A program made the translations under genes and the position numbers. Under the pieces are notes generated by a model. That model saw only the letters and a list, made by a program, of their open reading frames with translations, was not told the DNA's origin and searched no databases. Of a stretch of DNA of 64,000 nucleotides, positions 23,592 to 32,550 are shown in pieces. The stretch comes from Coprococcus comes ATCC 27758. GTDB taxonomy: Bacteria; Bacillota; Clostridia; Lachnospirales; Lachnospiraceae. Each line of letters opens with the position of its first letter. The first letter of the stretch is position 1. Location of the stretch: the NCBI RefSeq assembly GCF_025149785.1, contig NZ_CP102277.1, forward strand, positions 248,001 through 312,000, written 5' to 3'.

Positions 23592-25259
23592 GTGTCAGAT
23601 AAAAAGAAATTTACAGTATACGTCGGAAGTGTAGCACTATGCGTAGGTGTGGCAGTTCTGCTTCATTATGTGTCCTTTACCAATCCTTATCTGCAATCTA
23701 TTTGTCACCTTTTAAGGCCTTTTATTTATATAGGACTTTATCTGGTATGGGCGATTTCTTTTCAAAAGAGAATTATCCAAAAGGAACCCCGTCGTTGTTT
23801 AATAATGATTGCAGTGATGATGGTTTTTTGGATGCTCGTTCGTATGTGTAAATTTGAAATACCGTATGAGATGCCGACAGCACTGCGCTACGCCTGGTAT
23901 CTTTATTATATTCCTATGCTGTTACTCCCTACGGTCAGTCTTTATCTGGCATTTTATATACGGCAGCCGGAGAATTATAAATTACCGGAAAGACGGTGTC
24001 TGCTGTTTTTTCCGGCATTGTTTCTGATAGGGATTGTATTAACGAATGATCTGCACCAGTTAGTTTTTACTTTCCCGGAGGGAAGACTGGGGGAAGCAGC
24101 TTCCTATGAAGTAGGAGTCTATGGATATGGAGCAATGTATTATGCTATAGTCGCCTGGGATCTTGGATGTCTGCTGGTGGCACTCTTGATTATTTTATTA
24201 AGGTGTAGAAAAATTAAAAACAGGAAAATGCTTTGGATGCCTTTTGGTGCTTATGGTCTGTCGGTTGTCTATGGCATCGCCTATTATCTGAATCTGCCCT
24301 TCTGGAAAATATTTTCAAGCGATATGACAGCTGCATTATGCCTTCTGTTTGCTTTGATCATTGAAAGCTGCATCCAGTGCGGATTGATCCCTTCCAATAC
24401 AGGATACGCACAGTTATTTGCAGCATCTACAATTTCAGCACAGATTACAGATCAGAGTGGAAAATGCATTTATCAATCTCAGGATTCGGAATGTATTGCA
24501 CCGGAAATTGTAAGGCAGGTAGTTCAATGTCCGATCATGTTAGAAAATGGGATCAGGCTGTCGGGAAAACCAATTTTGGGAGGCTATGTGTTGTGGAAGG
24601 AAAACCTGTCAGAATTACAGGAAATCGTAAGAGAGCTTGAAGATCGGAAGGAAGAATTAAAAGATGCGAATCTGATTGAGGAAGAAAATCTGAGAACAAA
24701 AAGAGAAGTAGAAAAACTTTTTGTGAAGAATCAGCTGTATGATAAAATACAGAAACAGACGGCAAGGCAGAGTAAACTTTTGACGGAATTCATTGAAGCA
24801 TATTCTATGGAAGAAGATGAGAATAAAAGGGAAAAAATATTAGGGAAGATAGTTGTGATCGGAGCCTATATAAAAAGGCGTAGTAATCTTATTTTTATTG
24901 CGGAGCAGGCAGTAAAATTTCCGATAAGAGAGTTGGAGTTATGTTTCAGGGAAACGATAAAGAATCTGGAATGGAATCATGTTGAGGCAGGTTTTTCCAC
25001 CGCGTTAGAAGAAATACGAAGTGAAGATGCTATGCAGATTTATGATTTTTTTGAAGCAGTCATAGAGGAATCTTTGGAAGATCTGTTGGCATTTAATGTA
25101 AATCTGAAACGCAGAGAGGCGCGGATCATCATGTCTATGAGTGTGGAATGCAAAACAGATCTGCAGGAAATTGCAAGACGATATGGAGCTTATGCGGAGC
25201 AGGATTTTGACGGATCATGGCTGCTTTCTCTGATTCTGGGAGGAGGTGGCGGCAAATGA
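23592..25259 (+). CDS. Membrane sensor protein with 7TM kinase-type N-terminus, no ATPase domain
   Basis: This 555-aa protein starts at GTG 23592 behind AAAGGAG. The first 260 residues hold about eight membrane helices, like the 7TM module placed before histidine kinase domains. The rest is cytoplasmic: a linker, a long coiled coil (about 335-390: LSELQEIVRELEDRKEELKD) and a helical region. No H-box or HATPase motifs are present, so it cannot phosphorylate by itself. Its stop overlaps the start of a NarL-type kinase (ATGA). It may receive a signal and pass it to that kinase by contact. The substrate is unknown. Confidence 0.7.
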   Translation: MSDKKKFTVYVGSVALCVGVAVLLHYVSFTNPYLQSICHLLRPFIYIGLYLVWAISFQKRIIQKEPRRCLIMIAVMMVFWMLVRMCKFEIPYEMPTALRYAWYLYYIPMLLLPTVSLYLAFYIRQPENYKLPERRCLLFFPALFLIGIVLTNDLHQLVFTFPEGRLGEAASYEVGVYGYGAMYYAIVAWDLGCLLVALLIILLRCRKIKNRKMLWMPFGAYGLSVVYGIAYYLNLPFWKIFSSDMTAALCLLFALIIESCIQCGLIPSNTGYAQLFAASTISAQITDQSGKCIYQSQDSECIAPEIVRQVVQCPIMLENGIRLSGKPILGGYVLWKENLSELQEIVRELEDRKEELKDANLIEEENLRTKREVEKLFVKNQLYDKIQKQTARQSKLLTEFIEAYSMEEDENKREKILGKIVVIGAYIKRRSNLIFIAEQAVKFPIRELELCFRETIKNLEWNHVEAGFSTALEEIRSEDAMQIYDFFEAVIEESLEDLLAFNVNLKRREARIIMSMSVECKTDLQEIARRYGAYAEQDFDGSWLLSLILGGGGGK

Positions 25260-26533
25260 TAAAAACATTTGAAAACTGTTCACCGGAGTATCAGATTACG
25301 ATTGTTTGGTTTTTTATTTTTTTGACTTTGCTGTGTATGATTCTGGTTATTTATGAAGGAACAGGAAAAAGACAAAGAAAGACGTTGCTGCTGGACAGTG
25401 TATTGCTTATAGTTATTTTCCTTATAACAGCTGTCTTGTGTGTGTGGCAACGGGCGTTTTACGAAGAAGATTCCATGATATTATTTAAAATACCGTATGT
25501 GATTTTAATTGTTATAGGAATTGGTGTTTTTTTATATGTGGGAATGAAGATTTTTGGAATTTATAAGTACCGCAAGAGCTGCCTGAGGGAAAATGCAGTT
25601 CAGGAAAGTCTGGACAATTTGCCGAGTGGAATTGTTTTTTTTGATGGGAACGGAATGCCTAAACTGATGAATCGAAAAATGTATCAAATTTGCCAGAATC
25701 TGACGGGAAGAGATATACAGAATATTACAGAACTGGAGGAAGCACTGGGACATCCTCTGAAAGAGAATGTATTTTATGATGTTGATTTGAAAGTATACTG
25801 CTTTGCGGATGGAAGTGTGTGGAAATTTTCAGAGAAAGAGATTATTACGACAGCCGGAGATCATTTTTTTCAAGTTCTTGCTTCTGAAGTGTCGGAATTA
25901 TATCGGAACAAAGTGTTGCTGAAGGAAGAAAATCAGAAACTTCAGGAAATGTCTGTGGCTATGAAAGAACTTTCTAAGAATGTAATAACGCTGACCAGAG
26001 AAGAAGAAATGTTATCTATGAAAATGAGAGTGCATGATAATCTGGGATATAGCGTCCTGGCGGCACAGTGGATGTTGCTGCGCGAATCGGAAGCAGACCG
26101 GGATGTTTTCCTTTCGCAATGGAAGCAGACATTAGACTTGCTGAATAAAGATAACGAGTCTGTGAAAGGCGAACAACTGCACAGGCAGGTGCAGGAAAGA
26201 GCGGAGATTTTGGGTGTGAAAATCATTTATACAGGAGAACAAGTCTGGGAATCTCATATTTTCGAACTGATGGATATAATACTTTTGGAGGCACTTTCCA
26301 ACTGTGTCCGCCATGCAGGGGCAAGCGAACTGTATGTAAAATGCAGTAGTGGGGAACAAGAATGGATTATGGTGATTACAGATAATGGACAAGCAATGGA
26401 GAAGGATGTCAAAGAAGGAGGAGGATTATCCGGTATACGAAAAAGGGTGGAGCAATGTGGAGGTACATTGAGAATTTGTGCGGAGTCAAAATTTTCAATA
26501 ATCGTTAAGATACCAAAGGAGGTGCGGAGATGA
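25256..26533 (+). CDS. NarL/DesK-type sensor histidine kinase
   Basis: This 425-aa protein has three N-terminal membrane segments (about residues 13-35, 45-65 and 78-100) and a PAS-like region (about 115-205: SLDNLPSGIVFFDGNGMPKL). A coiled coil leads to a dimerisation box with His260 in MRVHDNLGYSVLAAQWMLL. The ATPase domain has an N-box EALSNCVRHAGASEL, ITDNGQ and GGGLSGIRKRV. It would phosphorylate the response regulator encoded next, with which it overlaps by four bases (ATGA). The start ATG 25256 overlaps the previous stop and follows GGAGG. Confidence 0.88.
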   Translation: MIKTFENCSPEYQITIVWFFIFLTLLCMILVIYEGTGKRQRKTLLLDSVLLIVIFLITAVLCVWQRAFYEEDSMILFKIPYVILIVIGIGVFLYVGMKIFGIYKYRKSCLRENAVQESLDNLPSGIVFFDGNGMPKLMNRKMYQICQNLTGRDIQNITELEEALGHPLKENVFYDVDLKVYCFADGSVWKFSEKEIITTAGDHFFQVLASEVSELYRNKVLLKEENQKLQEMSVAMKELSKNVITLTREEEMLSMKMRVHDNLGYSVLAAQWMLLRESEADRDVFLSQWKQTLDLLNKDNESVKGEQLHRQVQERAEILGVKIIYTGEQVWESHIFELMDIILLEALSNCVRHAGASELYVKCSSGEQEWIMVITDNGQAMEKDVKEGGGLSGIRKRVEQCGGTLRICAESKFSIIVKIPKEVRR

Positions 26534-27153
26534 TACGGGTACTAATCGTGGAAGACCAGCGTATGGCTCGGGAAGATATGGAAAATTATATTCAGTCCAG
26601 TGGGAGATATTGTCTGGCGGCTTCTATCACAAACGCAGCTATGGCAGAAACCGTATGCAGACAGAGCAGGTGTGAACTTGTCTTGATGGATGTCTGTACG
26701 GAGAATGATGAGAGTGGTCTTGTGGCAGCGGAGAAGATTAAAAAGACAATGCCCCAGATAAAAGTAATTATCGTGACTTCTTTAGTAGAGTGCAGTTTTA
26801 TTGATAGGGCGCGCAAAGCGGGAGTAGAAAGTTTTTGGTATAAAGATGCCGGTAAAGAAGAACTGTTGGAGGTTATGGATCGTACGATGAAAGGGGAGAA
26901 CGTGTATCCGGATGCTCCGCCGGTTGTGATGATCGGAACGGCGAAAAGCTGTGATTTTACACCTGGAGAATTAGCAGTTCTGCGATTAGTGGTGGAAGGA
27001 GAATCCTATAAAAAAATTGCAGAGAGCTTGTGTATATCACCGGAAACTGTAAAATGGCATATCAAAAATATGTTGCAGAAAACGAATTTTGATTCCAAAA
27101 CGAAATTGGCGGTAGCTGTTACAAAGAAAAATCTGATTATAAATGGATTTTAA
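26530..27153 (+). CDS. NarL/LuxR-family response regulator
   Basis: This 207-aa protein has a receiver domain with acidic pocket E8/D9, phosphoacceptor D54 (LVLMDVCTE), Thr/Ser in IIVTSL and Lys in FWYKDAG. A LuxR-type DNA-binding domain forms the C-terminus (FTPGELAVLRLVVEGESYKK, then CISPETVKWHIKNMLQKTNF). It is the partner of the preceding kinase. Its targets may include the following solute-binding lipoprotein gene, 150 bp downstream; that is inferred from position only. Confidence 0.9.
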   Translation: MIRVLIVEDQRMAREDMENYIQSSGRYCLAASITNAAMAETVCRQSRCELVLMDVCTENDESGLVAAEKIKKTMPQIKVIIVTSLVECSFIDRARKAGVESFWYKDAGKEELLEVMDRTMKGENVYPDAPPVVMIGTAKSCDFTPGELAVLRLVVEGESYKKIAESLCISPETVKWHIKNMLQKTNFDSKTKLAVAVTKKNLIINGF

Positions 27154-27303
27154 AAATAGCATTTTACTACCCATATGGGGAGTGCTTAAGACTCTGAAAA
27201 CCGATATCATATACTATGTAAAAGTGTCTCAATCCGATGGTTCTGTTCTTTGCTGAGATGTCAGATTGTTTATAAGACACTGTCTGGAAAGGAGATAAAT
27301 AAT

Positions 27304-28668
27304 ATGAGATATATTATGAGAAGAAGCTGCCTGTTCTTGGTAATGATTGCGGTTATAGTTTTTACAGGGTGTGGGCAGAAGAAAAAAGAAGATCCGGTAA
27401 CCGTTACATTGTGGCATGTATACGGCGGACAGACAGAATCGCCATTAAACGATCTGATTGATGAATTTAATGAAACGATTGGAAAAGAGGAAAATATCCG
27501 AGTACAGGTTGGCAGTGTTACAAATACGAATACAATACATGAAAATGTACTGGCATCCGCATTTGGAGATCCAGGAGCCTCTAAACTGCCGGATATGTTT
27601 GTTTCCTATCCTAAAACAGTTCTGGCGATGCCGGATGATACGGAACTTGTAGATTATTATGATTATTTTACAGAAGAAGAACTGAACGAATTTATTCCGG
27701 CTTTTTTGGAAGAAGGTGTCATTCATGAAAGACTTTCCATTTTGCCGGTAGCAAAATCAACGGAAGTTATGTTTATCAATAAAACAGCATTTGATCGTTT
27801 CGCGAAAGAAACAGGAGCGAAGATGGAAGATTTAAAAACATGGGAAGGACTCTTCGCAATGGCAGAACAATATGCTGCATGGACAGATAACCAGACGCCG
27901 GACATTCCTGATGATGGAAAGAATTTTTTCGTTCATGATTATCATTTTAACTATTTTCAGGTAGGTGTAGAATCTCTGGGTGAAAATTTCTTTAAGGGAG
28001 AGAATCTGGCTTTCGGACCGGAATTTCAAACAGTATGGGAACCTTATGCAAAAGCGGCACTGTCCGGAGGAGTATGGCTTCGCAGCGGTTATGCAACGGA
28101 ACCTTTGCGAACGGGAGATTCGATTGTATCGGTGGCTTCGTCAGCCAGCGTGTTGTATTATTCAGATGAAGTTACGTATGCGGATAATACATCGGAAAAA
28201 GTAGAGATTGTTTCCATGCCATGTCCCGTATTTGCCAGGGGAGAAACGATGGTCATGCAGCGGGGTGCCGGTATTTGTACGGTAAAATCTACACCGGAAA
28301 AAGAAAAAGCCTGTATTACGTTTCTTAAATGGCTGACGGAGGCCCAAAAGAATGTGGAATTTGTGACCAGTCTTGGATATATGCCGGTAAAGCAGGAAGC
28401 TTTCGATGTTTACCTTCCGGAGGCGATCGAGAAGTTAAGTGATCCGATGTATGTATTCTTGTATCAGGCTTTTTTAAAGACGCAGGAGAACTATACATTT
28501 TATACTGCTCCGAAATTGGATTCCTATCTGGATCTGGAAACAAAGTTTGAAGAACTTATCAGGCAAACCCTGTCAGTAAAGCGGTTGGAGTGGCAGGAAC
28601 ATCCGGAAGATATGGATAAACTTGTTTCAGAGACATTAGAGGATTTCAAAGCAGCATACACACAATAA
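27304..28668 (+). CDS. Extracellular solute-binding lipoprotein (family 1)
   Basis: This 454-aa lipoprotein has a signal peptide with lipobox FTGC and mature Cys near residue 22. A family 1 binding-protein fold follows: TVTLWHVYGGQ, PLNDLIDEFNETIGKEENIR, a FLKWLTEAQKNVEFVTSLGY hinge-type motif and a helical C-terminus. Such proteins normally deliver sugars to an ABC importer, but no permease or ATPase is nearby. It may instead present a ligand to the membrane sensors encoded on either side. The start ATG 27304 has GGAG upstream; the longer ATG-less extension to 27250 is not supported. Confidence 0.88.
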   Translation: MRYIMRRSCLFLVMIAVIVFTGCGQKKKEDPVTVTLWHVYGGQTESPLNDLIDEFNETIGKEENIRVQVGSVTNTNTIHENVLASAFGDPGASKLPDMFVSYPKTVLAMPDDTELVDYYDYFTEEELNEFIPAFLEEGVIHERLSILPVAKSTEVMFINKTAFDRFAKETGAKMEDLKTWEGLFAMAEQYAAWTDNQTPDIPDDGKNFFVHDYHFNYFQVGVESLGENFFKGENLAFGPEFQTVWEPYAKAALSGGVWLRSGYATEPLRTGDSIVSVASSASVLYYSDEVTYADNTSEKVEIVSMPCPVFARGETMVMQRGAGICTVKSTPEKEKACITFLKWLTEAQKNVEFVTSLGYMPVKQEAFDVYLPEAIEKLSDPMYVFLYQAFLKTQENYTFYTAPKLDSYLDLETKFEELIRQTLSVKRLEWQEHPEDMDKLVSETLEDFKAAYTQ

Positions 28669-28703
28669 TGTCTGCCGGATCGGCAAAAAGAGGTGGCTGA
28701 CAT

Positions 28704-30305
28704 ATGGGAGAAAAGAAAATAAATTTTTGGAAGATTATAAAAGGAATAAAGAGACAAAGCATCCGTATGCAGCAAAGACTGATTGTTTATTGGTGCGTGG
28801 TGATTTTAACACTTTTTTTAGTGACAGTTCTATTACTCAGTATTTTGGGAGTCCTTCCGGGAATGGATTTTAAAGTACGGGAAATGTTGTCTGCCCAGCA
28901 GAAAAATACGTTGTCAACTATGACAGAGCAGACTGATATTATGATGGCGAGAAGTATTTCTTTATCGGAAGACATTACAAAAGAATTGAACCAATGTCTG
29001 ACAGCCAATGGAAAGACATTTTCAGATTTGAATGATAATCCTCAGTTGATTATGGATTTGGAGGCTGCGCTGTATCCCTCCTTGAAATCGGCATTGGACG
29101 TGAAGTATTGCAGTGGAGTTTTTGTTGTATTGGATGCAACGGTAAATACGAAGACGGAATATGCAGATATATCACGCATGGGAATCTACCTGCGCCTGTC
29201 TGATTTAAAGGCAGTAAATACAAGCAAACAGCACGTAGTTTTTTTCAGGGGAAATGCTGATATTGCAAGAGCAGAGCAGGTACAGCTCCATAACCGTTGG
29301 AATTTAGAATTTGATACGTCCGCATTGTCGGGGTATGAACAGATTATGCAGTTTGATGGAAACCGGCTGGTAGAGAGCTGCCTGTGGACAGACCGGCTGG
29401 AGCTGAGTGATACATGGGAGGATGTGCAGCTTTTATATGTCCCGGTTTTAGACAGTACCGGAAAAGTACGCGGTTTGTGCGGTATGGAGATGAGTAATCT
29501 GTATTTCAGGCTGTCTTATCCTATGGTGGAAGGTTCCTGTGGGAATATAGTGACAGTACTGGCTCCTGTGGACAAAAAAGGAAACATCTATCTGGATAAG
29601 GCGATGTTCGGAGATACAAAAGAAACGTATCTTTCACCATCAGGAACGATGACAGTGAAGAAAGGAAAATATTATAATACATATTCTACCGCTTTCGGGA
29701 ATTATATAGGCAGGCATGAACTGCTTGGATTGAAGAGTTGTAATGGTATGCCGCTTGCGGTACTGACATTAATATCAGAAGCGAATTATGAAAAATTAAC
29801 AGCGGACAATCGAAGGGACTGGATCATCGGTACGTTGTTGTTCCTGATTTTATTATTGGTTGTTTCTGTCGGTATGTCCCATCGTTTTGTGAAGCCGATT
29901 CTTCGGAGTTTAAAAGCACTGCAGGAGGATACGCTGACGGACGAAAACTTATCAGGCATTTCAGAAGTGGATGCACTGGTTGATTTTATGCAGAAAAAAA
30001 GGAATACGGAGAAACTGGAAAATGGAGGCATTCCTCCGAATATAGAAGAAATGCTCAAGGCGTTTGCTTTGCGCGTGGAAACTCTGACTCCGTCAGAGAG
30101 GATGGTTCTTCAGTATTATGTTGATGGATATACGATACAGGAGATTGCTTCATTGCTTTATATCAGTATTGGAACAGCGAGAAAGCATAATACAAATATG
30201 AATCGAAAACTGGGGATAACTGTCAGAGAGGAACTAATGCTGTATATTGAGTTATTTCGAAAATGTAATCAGTTAGATAAGCTGACATATAGCAGAACTG
30301 AGTAA
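28704..30305 (+). CDS. Membrane-anchored LuxR-type one-component regulator
   Basis: This 533-aa protein has a cytoplasmic N-terminus, a membrane helix (about residues 28-50), a large extracytoplasmic domain (about 55-370) of Cache/dCACHE-like appearance and a second membrane helix (about 371-392). A short HAMP-like linker leads to a C-terminal LuxR HTH (LTPSERMVLQYYVDGYTIQE, then LLYISIGTARKHNTNMNRKL). It links an outside signal directly to DNA binding without phosphorylation. It follows the binding protein by 35 bp, so the lipoprotein probably presents the ligand. It ends in a strong terminator at 30354. Confidence 0.8.
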   Translation: MGEKKINFWKIIKGIKRQSIRMQQRLIVYWCVVILTLFLVTVLLLSILGVLPGMDFKVREMLSAQQKNTLSTMTEQTDIMMARSISLSEDITKELNQCLTANGKTFSDLNDNPQLIMDLEAALYPSLKSALDVKYCSGVFVVLDATVNTKTEYADISRMGIYLRLSDLKAVNTSKQHVVFFRGNADIARAEQVQLHNRWNLEFDTSALSGYEQIMQFDGNRLVESCLWTDRLELSDTWEDVQLLYVPVLDSTGKVRGLCGMEMSNLYFRLSYPMVEGSCGNIVTVLAPVDKKGNIYLDKAMFGDTKETYLSPSGTMTVKKGKYYNTYSTAFGNYIGRHELLGLKSCNGMPLAVLTLISEANYEKLTADNRRDWIIGTLLFLILLLVVSVGMSHRFVKPILRSLKALQEDTLTDENLSGISEVDALVDFMQKKRNTEKLENGGIPPNIEEMLKAFALRVETLTPSERMVLQYYVDGYTIQEIASLLYISIGTARKHNTNMNRKLGITVREELMLYIELFRKCNQLDKLTYSRTE

Positions 30306-30353
30306 ACGAAAAAGAGTCTTTACAGCAATGTCATTAAGTTAAGATGACCAATC

Positions 30354-30393
30354 AAGATCTTAGCATCAGAAATGATGCTGGGGTCTTTTTTTT
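30354..30393 (+). terminator. Terminator of the sensing cluster
   Basis: AGCATC (30362-30367) pairs with GATGCT (30374-30379), with partial outer pairing, followed by eight T. The interval from here to 30676 has no gene. It holds a 7-bp inverted repeat TTCGTAT/ATACGAA near 30490-30522 and a palindromic ACTATATATAGT. Confidence 0.65.
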
Positions 30394-30676
30394 GTTTGCC
30401 GATAGATCTCTTTTATATTTTCACAAAAAGATATTGCGCATATATAGTGGAGAGATAAGAATAAAACACTATATATAGTATACTAATCGTTCGTATTTTG
30501 AAAAATAAGCATAATATACGAATGGCGACCATAGTATTTGCTTTCTGAATCTGCTACGCTTTTATTACGAAATGGTGGCCGCCCGATCAGAGAAAAAAAT
30601 AAAGGCAATGGGTAAGGAGGGAGAACAGAGAATAGGATGGTGATAGAGCAAAGAGGTTAACAAGGAGGTTAAAAAT

Positions 30677-31027
30677 GTGGAATATATTACGAAAAAGGAT
30701 TTAATAGATTGTTCTACGCCGGATGAGTTTTGCTTTTCACTATGCTGCATGGAATGTAAAACAGTATGGAAAAGTACACCAATTCGTTTTTCCAGAGCGG
30801 GGAAAAAACCGGAAAATGAAAATCGGAAGATTATTTATGATACACTTTATGAACGGGAAAAGAATTTAGCATTTCAAAAAGCATTGAATCAGGCGAAAGA
30901 GATCTTTAATATTTGTCCGATATGTAAGCGTCTTGTATGTGACCATTGCTTTTTAATCTGTGATGATCTGGATATGTGTGTGCAATGTGCCACAAAGCTT
31001 AATGAAAAAGGTACTGTTGTAGGATGA
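30677..31027 (+). CDS. Small zinc-ribbon protein
   Basis: This 116-aa soluble protein starts at GTG 30677, 8 nt after AAGGAGG; an overlapping ATG at 30675 opens a nine-codon frame only. Cysteines are paired: CCMEC near residue 24, then CPICKRLVCDHC and CVQC near residues 80-105, the spacing of one or two zinc ribbons. The N-terminal DLIDCSTPDEFCFSL is acidic. It heads a four-gene group with an AIM24 protein and two lipoproteins. No function can be assigned beyond metal binding. Confidence 0.7.
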   Translation: MEYITKKDLIDCSTPDEFCFSLCCMECKTVWKSTPIRFSRAGKKPENENRKIIYDTLYEREKNLAFQKALNQAKEIFNICPICKRLVCDHCFLICDDLDMCVQCATKLNEKGTVVG

Positions 31028-31067
31028 AAACAAAAAAGAAAAATGAAAAAGAAAGGAGAACTTTGTT

Positions 31068-31751
31068 ATGAAAAAATATGAGATTTTAGGAGGAAATTTA
31101 CCAGTTGTTGTATGTGAATTATCAGCAGGAGAATCTATGATCACAGAAAGCGGAAGTATGAGCTGGATGAGCCCGAACATGAAAATGGAGACGATTTCCG
31201 GAGGCGGAATGAAGAAAATGTTCGGCAGACTGATGTCTGGTGATTCTGCGTTTCAAAACAGATATACCGCAGAAGGTGCAGACGGAATGATTGCATTTGC
31301 ATCAAGTTTTCCGGGAGCGATCAAAGCATTGGAGATTAGCAACGGTCACTCCATGATCGTGCAGAAGAGTGCATTCCTTGCTTCAGAAGAAGGCGTAGAA
31401 CTGTCCATGCATTTTCAGAAAAAATTAGGGAAAGGCATATTTGGAGGAGAAGGTTTCATTATGCAGAGATTGAGCGGAAATGGAACCGCGTTTGTAGAAA
31501 TTGATGGACATGCAGTGGAGTATGATTTGAGTGCAGGACAGGAAATTTTGATCAGTACGGGGTACTTAGCGGCAATGGAAGAAACCTGCACTATGGATGT
31601 TGTAGCTGTAAAAGGAGTAAAAAATATGCTGATTGGAGGAGAAGGCATTTTTAATACCGTTGTGAAAGGACCGGGAAAGGTGATCTTGCAGACAATGCCA
31701 ATCAGTAAGGTAGCAGAATTGCTGACTCCTTTTTTGGCAGATAAGAAGTAA
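31068..31751 (+). CDS. AIM24 / TIGR00266 family protein
   Basis: This 227-aa beta-rich protein has the AIM24 (TIGR00266) pattern: YEILGGNLPVVVCELSAGES, MITESGSMSWMSPNMKMET, a glycine patch GGGMKKMFGRLMSGDSAFQN, then GEGFIMQRLSGNGTAFVEID and a C-terminal GGEGIFNTVVKGPGKVILQT. The bacterial members are soluble and of unknown biochemical role. GAAAGGAG precedes the ATG. The next gene starts 18 bp after the stop, so they are cotranscribed. Confidence 0.88.
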   Translation: MKKYEILGGNLPVVVCELSAGESMITESGSMSWMSPNMKMETISGGGMKKMFGRLMSGDSAFQNRYTAEGADGMIAFASSFPGAIKALEISNGHSMIVQKSAFLASEEGVELSMHFQKKLGKGIFGGEGFIMQRLSGNGTAFVEIDGHAVEYDLSAGQEILISTGYLAAMEETCTMDVVAVKGVKNMLIGGEGIFNTVVKGPGKVILQTMPISKVAELLTPFLADKK

Positions 31752-31769
31752 TTGAAAGGGGAGAAGATT

Positions 31770-32510
31770 ATGAGAAAGAAGTTGAATTTGTTATTTGGAC
31801 TGGTGCTTATTATCAGTATGATAGCGCTGATTGGTTGTGGAGGCTCCGGAAAAACAGGAGAGAAGAACCCGTATGAAGGAAAATGGGTAGCGGTGTCCGC
31901 TCAGATGATGGGAATGTCTGTCAGTATAGATGAAACTTTCGGAGGTGCTTTTGAATTTGAAGTAAAAAACAACGGAAAAGTTTCCTTTTCAGTTGGAGAC
32001 ACTACCGGGAATGGAAAATGGTCTGTCGAAGATAATCAGTTTATCTTGAGCATCGAAGGAGAAGAGATGGTGGGAATCATCGGAAAAGATATTATTTCTT
32101 TTGATAATATGCTCGAGATGGGAGTAAAGGTGATTTTTGCAAAGGATGGAACGGATGCAATGGATCCGGCACTCTATCTGACAGAGGAGGAAAATGCAGT
32201 CATAGGTGAGTGGGCTGCAGAAAGCGTAGAAGAACTTTTAGGAGACGGACCTCAGACTTCTATGGAAGGAGTAGACAACATCAATGATGCACTGCGTCTT
32301 GATTTCAAAAGTGACCGTAATGTAACAGTTATTTATAAAGGGGAGGAGATTGGGACTTTCCCATGGTCAGTTGCACTGGGATATTGTTCGATTGAATCAG
32401 AAAATCCATCTCTTACAGTGATGATAAATGACGATGGTACTTTGAAAGTAGACTACAGTGATGATGATGACTACTACACATTCCACTGTGTAAAAAGTGA
32501 CAGTGAATAA
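31770..32510 (+). CDS. Lipoprotein, repeated beta-domain type
   Basis: This 246-aa lipoprotein has signal peptide LLFGLVLIISMIALIGC and mature Cys23. Two similar halves follow: YEGKWVAVSAQMMGMSV, then GNGKWSVEDNQFILSIEGEE; and VIGEWAAESVEELLGD, then IGTFPWSVALGYCSIESE. They suggest a duplicated lipocalin-like or immunoglobulin-like beta domain. The start ATG 31770 follows AAAGGGGAG; the TTG at 31752 overlaps that site. Function unknown; it probably acts on the outer face of the membrane with the next lipoprotein. Confidence 0.75.
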   Translation: MRKKLNLLFGLVLIISMIALIGCGGSGKTGEKNPYEGKWVAVSAQMMGMSVSIDETFGGAFEFEVKNNGKVSFSVGDTTGNGKWSVEDNQFILSIEGEEMVGIIGKDIISFDNMLEMGVKVIFAKDGTDAMDPALYLTEEENAVIGEWAAESVEELLGDGPQTSMEGVDNINDALRLDFKSDRNVTVIYKGEEIGTFPWSVALGYCSIESENPSLTVMINDDGTLKVDYSDDDDYYTFHCVKSDSE

Positions 32511-32550
32511 CTGAAAAGGATGTGGAAATCATGAAAGGAGGGAAGACGCC

